From positions 3,919 to 52,997 of the forward strand of contig DCKO01000065.1 in NCBI GenBank assembly GCA_002320665.1: a stretch of 49,079 nucleotides of DNA. Direction: 5' to 3'. Shown piece after piece: positions 41,663 through 49,079 of this stretch. This DNA comes from Micavibrio sp. UBA1672. GTDB lineage: Bacteria > Pseudomonadota > Alphaproteobacteria > Micavibrionales > Micavibrionaceae. The notes beneath the pieces are model-generated. The model ran no database searches and was not told the DNA's origin. It was given only the letters and a program-made list of their open reading frames with translations. Numbering within the stretch: the stretch's first letter is position 1; the number at the start of each line of letters is the position of its first letter. The position numbers were made by a program, and so were the translations under genes.

Positions 41663-42733
41663 TTAAAGCGAGAGGTCAAAATAAATTCTGTGGTAAGGGT
41701 GGCTGTCAGGCGCCAGCCTCTTTTGTTGCATAATGCTGGAGGGCTTCTTCAAGGTCATAACAACCAAAGAGCCTTTATCATCATTGATTGAGGTGACTGA
41801 CCAAGATTTTACAAGCTTTGAATCACGGAGTGTTTCTTGTAAATCGCCTACCCATCTGGCATCAGGCAATTCAACCGTAATCAGGTTTTCTTCCTTGTCA
41901 TGATCAATTGTAAAATTGGTTTTCACATTCGTATCAATAACAACGCGAACCTTGTCCGAGTGTTCACCAATACGCAGATTAGTTGCAACAACACCGTCAT
42001 ATGCTTTGACTGGTGCTTTAGACTTTGGTGTTGTTGGTGCAGGCTTTTTAACTTCCTTGGCAGGGGGCTTAGCCATAGGAGGTGGACTCGTATTACCTTT
42101 AGGTTCGCCTACCTGAGGCGGTGGATCGGGATCAGTAGCCAATTGGCTAACCGTCAAATTGGCTTGATCCTCAGGCCTCTGATATTGCGGCATAAGCTGT
42201 GTCGGTGTTTGCGTAGGCGGTGTTTCCTGCAGCAAAACTTCAAGTTCTGTGACCAGACTTTGTATGTCGGTCTCGACAGCAGCAAGGCGAACCATAGAAG
42301 GTTTCAAGCTTTCAAATTCTTTGCGTAACTCGACGACCGCATTTTCTACGCGATCAAATCTTTCGTCTGAATCCCGTATTTCCTCGGAAAACAGCGCATC
42401 AACATTTACTCCTTTCATGGGCTGTAAAACTGGTAACCCATTTGGCATATATGCTGTGCCGGATTGTCCTGGTTTCTGGGGTGAACCACCATAGCTAGGC
42501 GGCAACGCTACAGGCGCTGTAATTCCGTCATTATCTTTGGCTAGGAGATTCTCGGTTGAAGGCGGTGATACCGCCGTTGGTTCACTGGTGGTGTTTTGAT
42601 TTTGGCTGTTTTTGCTGCTTGTTTGATTCGCTGATTCGCTTTTATCAAGGTGCAAGACGCTCTTGGGATTACATCCGCTAAGGAGACCCAAAAATAGCGT
42701 AAAACACAGGCTCAGAGCTATTTTTCTGTACAT
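41663..42733 (-). CDS. AMIN-domain lipoprotein
   Basis: Start set at the ATG complementary to 42731-42733, because it gives a clean lipoprotein signal (ALSLCFTLFLGLLSGC); a longer frame reaches 42838. About 356 residues. After the lipid anchor comes a disordered Ser/Pro/Gln region, a short coiled coil (FDRVENAVVELRKEFESLK) and a Pro/Lys-rich linker. The last 110 residues form an AMIN domain (IGEHSDKVRVVIDTNVKTNF). AMIN domains bind peptidoglycan, usually at amidases or secretins; no enzyme domain is attached here. Role: probably envelope localisation. Confidence 0.78.
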   Translation of the reverse strand: MYRKIALSLCFTLFLGLLSGCNPKSVLHLDKSESANQTSSKNSQNQNTTSEPTAVSPPSTENLLAKDNDGITAPVALPPSYGGSPQKPGQSGTAYMPNGLPVLQPMKGVNVDALFSEEIRDSDERFDRVENAVVELRKEFESLKPSMVRLAAVETDIQSLVTELEVLLQETPPTQTPTQLMPQYQRPEDQANLTVSQLATDPDPPPQVGEPKGNTSPPPMAKPPAKEVKKPAPTTPKSKAPVKAYDGVVATNLRIGEHSDKVRVVIDTNVKTNFTIDHDKEENLITVELPDARWVGDLQETLRDSKLVKSWSVTSINDDKGSLVVMTLKKPSSIMQQKRLAPDSHPYHRIYFDLSL

Positions 42734-42962
42734 GTAAAAGTGAACCAGTTGACCCCAGAACAGGGCATAAGAACTAAAAGAAATACGCAGCAGAAAACAC
42801 CAGTTGGTATGATATCCTGAAATATCCATTCTCATCAATAGGATATTTCTTTTTTTTACGAGATTTATGTTGATGTGGTATTTATGTAATAAATTAGTGG
42901 TTATGAAAAAACTATGATAGCATTAACCCTAAAATTTTATTGTTAAGGGCAGAGGAAAGTTT

Positions 42963-43808
42963 ATGCAAGTCGAGGGTGACGTCGGGGTTTTAACCAGATT
43001 TTTTAAATATAGAGCATCGGAAAGCATAGGTGATTCATTAGTGCAGATGAAAAATAGCGGACAAAGTGAAGTCTCTGCATCAATTGAATCTTTTGAAATC
43101 CTGAACGGGGCATCAATCGTTGAGTCAGGGATTTGGAAGGAACCTTACGATCCTGAAATGGACAGTAGGGTGCATTTTTTGAAGTTAGAAAAAGGTGATA
43201 GGATATTGATGAATTCGGCATCTTTAAACGATCATGAAGAAACTGCTGGTCAAATGCACAGCATCATTTTTTGTCTTAATGGTAATCTGCAAAGTAGTGA
43301 AGGGCAATCACTTAACGCCGAACATATTGCTTACAACCCTCCGGATAATACTATGGACCTGCATGCGCAAAGTAATGCTGTTCTTATGATTGTTGATCTT
43401 GCAAAAGCTGTATCAAAGCCAGTGAAAGCTTTTGATAATCCTATTGGAAATTTGCAAGTCAAAGCCTTGGATAAGTTGAATTGGATAACGCGTCCCAAGA
43501 AAGAGGCGAGAATAGCAGACCTGGCAAGTGAATTTGATTTTAAGGCAGATTATGATTCCGACACTACCTTTCATAACAAGTTTAAATTGCTTGATTTTTC
43601 TGAAGGTACAGATTTAGCAACCCATAGTCATCCAACGACGCAATTCAAGGCACTGTTAACAGGCCATATCACGTATCAAAATAAAGATGGTAGCGGGGAG
43701 CAACACATTTATGCTGGTGACCTTGCTACAGTAGAGCATCATAATATTTACAAGGGAACAACTGAGCAATCTAACATGGTGTTAATAGACTTTTCGCCTC
43801 AGAACTAG
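42963..43808 (+). CDS. Bicupin-like protein
   Basis: 281 residues, cytoplasmic. The C-terminal half is a cupin: THSHPTTQFKALLTGHITYQ (His-x-His with a Gln) and HIYAGDLATVEHHNIYKG hold metal-ligand-type residues. The N-terminal half shows a weaker second cupin-like pattern (HSIIFCLNGNLQSSEG), without clear metal ligands. Small-molecule binding or an enzymatic role is possible; no substrate can be named. Ribosome binding site GAGGAAAG. It stands alone, divergent from the AMIN gene. Confidence 0.65.
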   Translation: MQVEGDVGVLTRFFKYRASESIGDSLVQMKNSGQSEVSASIESFEILNGASIVESGIWKEPYDPEMDSRVHFLKLEKGDRILMNSASLNDHEETAGQMHSIIFCLNGNLQSSEGQSLNAEHIAYNPPDNTMDLHAQSNAVLMIVDLAKAVSKPVKAFDNPIGNLQVKALDKLNWITRPKKEARIADLASEFDFKADYDSDTTFHNKFKLLDFSEGTDLATHSHPTTQFKALLTGHITYQNKDGSGEQHIYAGDLATVEHHNIYKGTTEQSNMVLIDFSPQN

Positions 43809-43914
43809 GCTGTTCTTGATAACTTTGTATATCCTAAAAAAATCATATTGATCGGCTATTCATAAATTCCTATGATGTCGCTTCCTTGGAAATCGATAAA
43901 GAGTGTTTTGTGCA

Positions 43915-44367
43915 ATGTTAATGCGTCTCGCATTATTTTTCTGTTTTTTGATGTTACCGCTTCAGGCTGAGGCTGGTGTAACGGTTGTGCAGGCCTTGAG
44001 TTTTGGTTCTTGGATATCCAAAAATAACGACGCGCAATATGATATTACAATTAACACCAATGGGTCTTACACGTTCGATGCTGCAGGGTTTATAGAGATC
44101 GCCGCACCGCAAGAAGGGATATTTGACATTGATGGATTACCTTCAAGCACAGCAATAGCTAGTGTCACGGTAACACAAACAATTCCTTTATCGGCCAGTG
44201 GTGAGAACTTTCAGATGGTCAGTTTGCAAGAAAGTCATCCTGCAACAACAACGGCAGGCGGAACTGCTGAAATTACCGTTGGTGGAACGGCCAGAACATC
44301 TGGAAATACAAATGCTTATGGAGATTTTACCTATAATGGTCAGCTTGAAATCCAGATTAATTTTTGA
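43915..44367 (+). CDS. DUF4402-like pilin or secreted structural protein
   Basis: 150 residues from the ATG at 43915 (a GTG at 43903 is also in frame). The signal peptide LALFFCFLMLPLQAEA is followed by a beta-rich mature part with LSFGSW near the start and LEIQINF at the end. This matches DUF4402 proteins, which accompany chaperone-usher genes. The companion near 48.7 kb shares the FG-x-W start motif (MDFGEW). The chaperone gene follows 31 bp later, so they are co-transcribed. It probably polymerises into a surface fibre. Confidence 0.72.
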   Translation: MLMRLALFFCFLMLPLQAEAGVTVVQALSFGSWISKNNDAQYDITINTNGSYTFDAAGFIEIAAPQEGIFDIDGLPSSTAIASVTVTQTIPLSASGENFQMVSLQESHPATTTAGGTAEITVGGTARTSGNTNAYGDFTYNGQLEIQINF

Positions 44368-44398
44368 TTTTTATTATTTTTATTAAAGGAAATACAAT

Positions 44399-45205
44399 AT
44401 GCGTTTAAAAAGCTTTGCTCTTCTTTTTTTGATTTTGGTGTCTATGCCAATTGTTCCGGCAAAAGCGGACTTGTTGATCACACCCACGCGTGTATTTTTT
44501 GGTGAAAGAGATCGTTTCGCCGAAGTCACTCTGGTCAATACGGGTGATGAGCCGAAATCATATGAAATGAGTTGGCGATTTTTTCGCATGAAAGAAACTG
44601 GCCCCGCATATACAAGTGTGCCTGAGGCGATTACGGAATTTGATTTATCAAAGCATATTATTTTCACGCCAAGGCGCGTCACGCTAAAACCGAATGCCAA
44701 GCAAAAGATCAAGCTTGCATTGCGTCGCCCAGAGGTGATTCCCCCTGGTGATTATCATGTTCATCTTGGGTTTGCCAGCTTGCCCGATCCTGTAGAGGCA
44801 GAAGGGGATCAAACAGGTCGTCCACGCGCTATGGTAACCATTAATGTCGGCTATACAATTCCGGTTATCCTAAGATCGGGGCAGGAAGATGTAACTGCAA
44901 AAATAGGGCGTATTGATATTCAAAGAAATCCGGCAAATGGTAGGCTAAAGGTTATGACACCCGTTTATCGTGAAGGCGGGCCATATTCCGTTTTGGGGCA
45001 TCTTTTTGCTTATCATGTCAAAGATGGTAAGGAGGAGATTATTGGTGAAGTTAGTAATGCTCATATATTCCCCGAAGTAAATAAGCGCGTCTTTGAGATT
45101 GCGCTCAGGAAGGAAATTCAAGGCGGCGCCATAAAGATTGTAATGATGCATTATGATCTGGAAAACCAGCGCATATATGCCGAAGAAACATTTCCTTTGA
45201 ATTAA
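44399..45205 (+). CDS. Periplasmic pilus chaperone, PapD-like
   Basis: 268 residues. The signal peptide ends at PAKA. The first Ig-like domain carries LLITPTRVFFGERDRFAEVT and the IFTPRRVTLKPNAKQKIKLA strand pair that donates to subunits. It keeps pilins folded until the usher takes them. The start follows AAAGGAA. Co-directional with the pilin gene upstream; the usher gene is convergent, with only 13 bp between stops. Confidence 0.85.
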   Translation: MRLKSFALLFLILVSMPIVPAKADLLITPTRVFFGERDRFAEVTLVNTGDEPKSYEMSWRFFRMKETGPAYTSVPEAITEFDLSKHIIFTPRRVTLKPNAKQKIKLALRRPEVIPPGDYHVHLGFASLPDPVEAEGDQTGRPRAMVTINVGYTIPVILRSGQEDVTAKIGRIDIQRNPANGRLKVMTPVYREGGPYSVLGHLFAYHVKDGKEEIIGEVSNAHIFPEVNKRVFEIALRKEIQGGAIKIVMMHYDLENQRIYAEETFPLN

Positions 45206-45218
45206 GAAACGTTGAAGG

Positions 45219-48200
45219 CTAGGGCGCGCCAGTGGCTTGAGAGAGGTCGGTTTGCTCGTTTTTAGCCTGTTTTATATAAGATGGAAATATCTCGACCTTG
45301 CAAGTAATGCTTCGTGCAACAAGGGATTTACAGCGATTATAAGCCTCGTCCACAGATACATCTCGCAGGCCAAACCGTAAGCTATGCTTGCCGGTTTGTT
45401 CATCTGCATAGCTCTCATTTGGCGGTACAATCAAACTGCCGCCCGAGAGTATCGGTAAATAGCGTGTTTTTACCTTGTAATGCACCAATGACATCATCAG
45501 GCGAGAATTATACTCACCAAGGTTGAGAACAATTTCATAATCATTTTCATCAAAATTAATATGTGGGTGACGTGCCTTATAATCATCAAGGTTGGCTTTA
45601 ACCTCACTTGGGATATTTTGCTCACCCTCTTCGACTATAATATCATTGCCATATATGACTGTACCATCATAACCGATTTCTATGGCTTGAGGTGGAGGAC
45701 TTATGATTTTGGCATTTTTAGCACTTTTCTCTGAAATCAGGAGCAAATATCGTCCGGGTGGAACGGTAGAGAAATAATAAAACCCGCCTGAATCTGAAAT
45801 AGCGCTTTGCTCGATCTCGCCGTCATCATTATAAAGATTTAGGGTAATATTTCGCAACGGTACAGAACCAACATCTGGATTATTGCTGCGTGCAAATATA
45901 GTTCCATCTATATCGCCACTTATATGGACGGGAAACTCTATAGTTGCAACATGACCTTTGCGTGGCAGGATGGAAACGCCTTCAAATCCGCTGACCCAAG
46001 TTGGATCTTGCAATGATGTGGAGTCAAGCTTTACATCAGTTAATCTGAGCTCCTGTAAACGATTGAAAAGGGCTATACCATTTTCATCCGTTGTGGCACG
46101 ACCGCCATTTTGAACTGATTTAATGATAATACCTTTAAGCTTTTCTTCACCTTCCGAGTATTGGCCGTCACCATCTGCATCAAGATAGACAAAAGCACTC
46201 AGCGCACCATTATTCGAAACATTGCGGTCAAAGAATTCAAATTTGTCCCTGTGTGGCTCCTTCAAGATGCCAAACCGCGTGTTAAGCCGCGCAAAGAAAT
46301 CTTTATTCGTATTATAGGTGATCTGAGGAGAAAGGCGCACAAAACCAGCCTGCCAGTCCAACTTCGCCGTAAATTCATTTATCTTTTGATTGTATTGGCG
46401 TTCAGCCTCTAATGTCAGGTCGAGATCGCGGTTGAAGTCACGTCTATAGCTAGCAAAAAGGCGGCTTAACGTGCTGTCGGGTTTGATCTCATAGTCAGCC
46501 AGCACGCGGAATCGGTTGCGACCATATGTGGCTGTCATATTGGAAATTGAATTAAGTCTGTCATCACTGAAGTTATTTGACTGATAGCTAAGTTGTTCAT
46601 TCAAGGAAACACGTTTGATATTTGTATTCAAACTTGCACTGGTCTGAATTGCATCCCGACCCTCGGTATTATGGCTATAACTTGTGGTAACGTTATATCT
46701 CGGGTTTTTACCAATCATGAATGGCATGGGGCCAGTTGCACGAAATGTATTCTTTATAGTGCCGACATCATTTGTATCGCCCTCATTTTCAGTATCAAAA
46801 TTAGGTGCAATCCAGTCAACAGTATCAATGAAATCATGCTTCCCTATGTTTTTTCTGGCCACAAGCCGCGCCGCTGTTTCACCTTCATCATCCACGGCAG
46901 CATCAATATTTAGCAAGGTTTGCGCCACAGTTGTTGATAAGCCAAGGCCGCTGACGTAATTGCGCTCACCCTCATGTTCGTTGCTTCTAAAACTAGCCGT
47001 AACCGCGCTACTACCTAGAATAGGACGCTCATAAAGAGCGGTAACATTAACGGAGCCTTCATCTTCACTATCCAGACGAGAACGTTTGAATGTTTGTTTT
47101 TCATCAAGTGTTACCGATACATCATATATGCCACCACGATTGGCAAGGCGGCTTCGGTCAATAGGGATATAAAGGTTTTCCTCGCGCCGTTCACCTTGAG
47201 GGCCAAAGAAAATCAGTTTGAAGTTGTTATCTGAATTAAACAGGTCAACATTCTCAAAATTATAATATCCATTCTCATCAACTTCCTGAAAATCAATCAG
47301 ACCATCATTCCGATATAGTTCAACATCCCAGCCTGGAAAGGCTTGCCCTGATATGTTCGTGGTTGGGCTGCTGAAAGATCGCAAGGGATCAGTATTTGTA
47401 ATTCTTGCCCCAAAGGCCTGTGACACAGAGCCACCAAGATCAAAATTAGCCGAAATAACATCTCCAAGTTCAAAGCGTCGGGCTTTTAATGGTCCAAGTA
47501 GATCGGGTTGTGCAGATTCTTGCTTATAATTGGCACTTATATTTGTAAGCTGATCCTCATTATTAAGTCTGGATTGGGTTGTGAGTGTTCCATAGGCAAG
47601 ATCACCAGTTGTTCTGATAGTGGCATTATGCCGGCTTGTACCTTCCTGTGCACCTCCACGTTTTCTATACGTTGATGTGGTTGCAACATCAATAGCGGGC
47701 ATTTCAATGGCTTTATATTCATCGCCTTCCAGGCGTGGCAGTTCAGGCTCTGGCATTTTATATTTCTGGAATTTTAGCTTTCGGCGCGCATAATATTTTT
47801 CAATTGGCAAAGGCTCTTCTGATTCAATTGTCAATCGCTGTGTCGATATAATAGGTGAGAATTCCATATCAATCCATTTTTCAAGATCACTTAAGGCTAC
47901 GAAAATATCACCATCTCTGGCAAAGGTTTCCGGGCTTGCTGTGAATTCTCCCTGATCGGTACGGGCTTGCAATGTGTTTACATCAAGAAAAAATGGCTTG
48001 TTTTCATCAATATAAAAGCCTGAAGCCGTCTGAGTGTCGGGATCAACAGTAATCGCAATCCTTAGAGTCTCGGAGAAATCACGCAAAGAAACCAGAATTT
48101 CTCCATTTTGATATTCTGCCAGTATTAAGCCTTCGGGATGAAAGCGATCGCGCAAGACGGGCTGTAGTAACAAAAGTTCGCCATCTTGCAATATATTACC

Positions 48201-48422
48201 GGCATTTGGATCATCATCTTCATAAGGTCTGAGTAGATTTGTATCTGCATAAGATAATCCGGATTTTATTTTTTTTACAAAGGATCTGGCAAGATTAAGG
48301 CGTTCGCTTCTGGTGAGTGTTTCCGATTCGCGAATCTCCGAATAAGCAGAATTAGCGATTGAAAAAAACACAATCGACGTATAAAAAGAAAATATTATTG
48401 CCTTGCAAATTCTTTGTTTCAT
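45219..48422 (-). CDS. Outer membrane usher-like protein with C-terminal SdrD/CnaB-like domain
   Basis: 1067 residues. A signal peptide is followed by an N-terminal region with a lever-like repeat. The usher-type plug segment is seen (GWDVELYRNDGLIDFQEVDE, then NGYYNFENVDLF). A long beta-barrel region rich in alternating hydrophobic strands follows to about residue 800. Then comes a CnaB/SdrD-like domain (FVYLDADGDGQYSEGEEKLK) and a second one (SDSGGFYYFSTVPPGRYLLL). It should thread pilins to the surface. Unlike classic FimD it is on the opposite strand from its chaperone. Confidence 0.8.
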   Translation of the reverse strand: MKQRICKAIIFSFYTSIVFFSIANSAYSEIRESETLTRSERLNLARSFVKKIKSGLSYADTNLLRPYEDDDPNAGNILQDGELLLLQPVLRDRFHPEGLILAEYQNGEILVSLRDFSETLRIAITVDPDTQTASGFYIDENKPFFLDVNTLQARTDQGEFTASPETFARDGDIFVALSDLEKWIDMEFSPIISTQRLTIESEEPLPIEKYYARRKLKFQKYKMPEPELPRLEGDEYKAIEMPAIDVATTSTYRKRGGAQEGTSRHNATIRTTGDLAYGTLTTQSRLNNEDQLTNISANYKQESAQPDLLGPLKARRFELGDVISANFDLGGSVSQAFGARITNTDPLRSFSSPTTNISGQAFPGWDVELYRNDGLIDFQEVDENGYYNFENVDLFNSDNNFKLIFFGPQGERREENLYIPIDRSRLANRGGIYDVSVTLDEKQTFKRSRLDSEDEGSVNVTALYERPILGSSAVTASFRSNEHEGERNYVSGLGLSTTVAQTLLNIDAAVDDEGETAARLVARKNIGKHDFIDTVDWIAPNFDTENEGDTNDVGTIKNTFRATGPMPFMIGKNPRYNVTTSYSHNTEGRDAIQTSASLNTNIKRVSLNEQLSYQSNNFSDDRLNSISNMTATYGRNRFRVLADYEIKPDSTLSRLFASYRRDFNRDLDLTLEAERQYNQKINEFTAKLDWQAGFVRLSPQITYNTNKDFFARLNTRFGILKEPHRDKFEFFDRNVSNNGALSAFVYLDADGDGQYSEGEEKLKGIIIKSVQNGGRATTDENGIALFNRLQELRLTDVKLDSTSLQDPTWVSGFEGVSILPRKGHVATIEFPVHISGDIDGTIFARSNNPDVGSVPLRNITLNLYNDDGEIEQSAISDSGGFYYFSTVPPGRYLLLISEKSAKNAKIISPPPQAIEIGYDGTVIYGNDIIVEEGEQNIPSEVKANLDDYKARHPHINFDENDYEIVLNLGEYNSRLMMSLVHYKVKTRYLPILSGGSLIVPPNESYADEQTGKHSLRFGLRDVSVDEAYNRCKSLVARSITCKVEIFPSYIKQAKNEQTDLSQATGAP

Positions 48423-48717
48423 TAAGAAATTTCGCTAAAAAATTGTGGGTACTTGAGTGGATAAGTCTGTTGATAAACTCTTGAACTTATTGCTGATAGT
48501 AAAACACAGTCTATTGACAAAGACAAATGCTTAGTGATAAAAAGTTAGACGTGTGAAGGGATGGCTTGCGAAAGTTAATCACATTTATTTCGAGTATTTT
48601 TATGACATTAATAATGCGTTAACCATTTTAGTGTGATATTAATGCTATCACGAAAATTTCACGTTACACCCTTACTGAGTAGCAGTATTTTAATCTAGGG
48701 ACAAAAGGAGAAACCTA
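48423..48717. promoter_or_regulatory. Divergent regulatory region between usher and second pilin
   Basis: 295 bp. TTGACA (48514-48519) with TAAAAA 18 bp downstream is a possible plus-strand promoter. GTGATA (48633-48638) and TATCAC (48646-48651) form a perfect inverted repeat with a 7-bp spacer, like a dimeric regulator operator, 66 bp before the pilin start. An AAAGGAG ribosome binding site precedes that start. Confidence 0.45.
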
Positions 48718-49079
48718 ATGAAACGTAACACTTTCAAACTCGTGGCTATGACGAGTGCTATTGCACTTTCAACAGCCGCATCAAACTATGCTTTTGCACA
48801 AGTAGAAACAGTAAACGCCCAGCTAATTACTTCTAGCGGTATTACGACCACTGACGTATCCGACATGGATTTTGGTGAGTGGTTGATACAGTTTGCTGCT
48901 GGTGACACGCCGGCAATTACGTTAACCAATGATGGTTCTGTAGCTGCCACACAGACAGGTGCTGTGGCAAACGGTTCTCAGGTAATTAATATTACAGCGG
49001 CTGCAACGGAAGGCGTTGTAAACGTCCAGACACCTGCGCCTGCGACTTTGACAATTACACGTTCTGCTTCTTCGGATTT
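48718..49079 (+). CDS. DUF4402-like pilin, 3' end outside window
   Basis: 120 codons visible, no stop before the window ends. The signal peptide (FKLVAMTSAIALSTAASNYA, cleavage after AFA) is followed by a Thr/Ala-rich beta-type mature part with the FG-x-W motif (MDFGEWLIQF) shared with the pilin at 43.9 kb. An AAAGGAG ribosome binding site lies 7 bp upstream. Divergent from the usher; probably the major pilus subunit, given the strong start and its own promoter region. Confidence 0.72.
   Translation, partial: MKRNTFKLVAMTSAIALSTAASNYAFAQVETVNAQLITSSGITTTDVSDMDFGEWLIQFAAGDTPAITLTNDGSVAATQTGAVANGSQVINITAAATEGVVNVQTPAPATLTITRSASSD

Overview
The window looks like a stretch of an AT-rich alphaproteobacterial chromosome. 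The Gram-negative envelope genes (TolC, chaperone-usher pilus with DUF4402-type pilins, several lipoproteins), a glycyl-tRNA end of alphaproteobacterial type, an N-acetylglutaminylglutamine amide gene and the bfd/bfr iron genes all fit. Genus cannot be fixed from the sequence alone. TTG start codons recur (adhesin, the 30.5 kb membrane protein, the thioredoxin-like protein).

Region 1 (1-11525) is a small integrative element. A perfect 35-bp direct repeat made of the 3' end of a tRNA-Gly brackets it. The tyrosine integrase lies next to the left repeat, and paired TGCTACAGCA sites with the same 12-bp spacing sit at both ends. Cargo, in order: a large type I-secreted protein with two seven-blade beta-propellers and RTX repeats; a GIY-YIG nuclease; a candidate structured RNA with its own sigma-70-like promoter; an XRE repressor; an unrecognised protein; a secreted Sel1-type protein; a divergent single-subunit polymerase-like protein carrying family A / T7 RNA polymerase palm motifs; and a membrane-anchored TPR protein. 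The polymerase-like gene and the RNA are the most novel content.

Region 2 (11.7-13.8 kb) is the amidotransferase of N-acetylglutaminylglutamine amide (osmolyte) synthesis. It is followed by a frameshifted and truncated remnant of the partner synthetase gene.

Region 3 (13.8-27 kb) is a divergent adhesin secretion locus. A MotA-like channel, a MotB/OmpA-like protein and a TolC-like porin are on the minus strand. A 1708-residue RTX adhesin, its ABC transporter and its membrane-fusion protein are on the plus strand. The content parallels Salmonella SPI-4 (SiiA-F), in a different arrangement.

Region 4 (27-31.4 kb) holds orphan lipoproteins and small membrane or coiled-coil proteins without a recognised function. 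Region 5 (31.4-42.8 kb) is mostly housekeeping: GH13 glucosidase, periplasmic cyclophilin, bfd and bfr flanking a thioredoxin-like protein with Fur-like boxes, purB, L,D-transpeptidase-family lipoprotein, RadC-family protein, map, CinA-type protein, a WbaP-like sugar transferase, a VanZ-like protein and an AMIN-domain lipoprotein.

Region 6 (43-49 kb) holds a bicupin-like protein and a chaperone-usher pilus locus with two DUF4402-like pilins. The usher gene is convergent to the chaperone gene, and the second pilin is cut by the window end.
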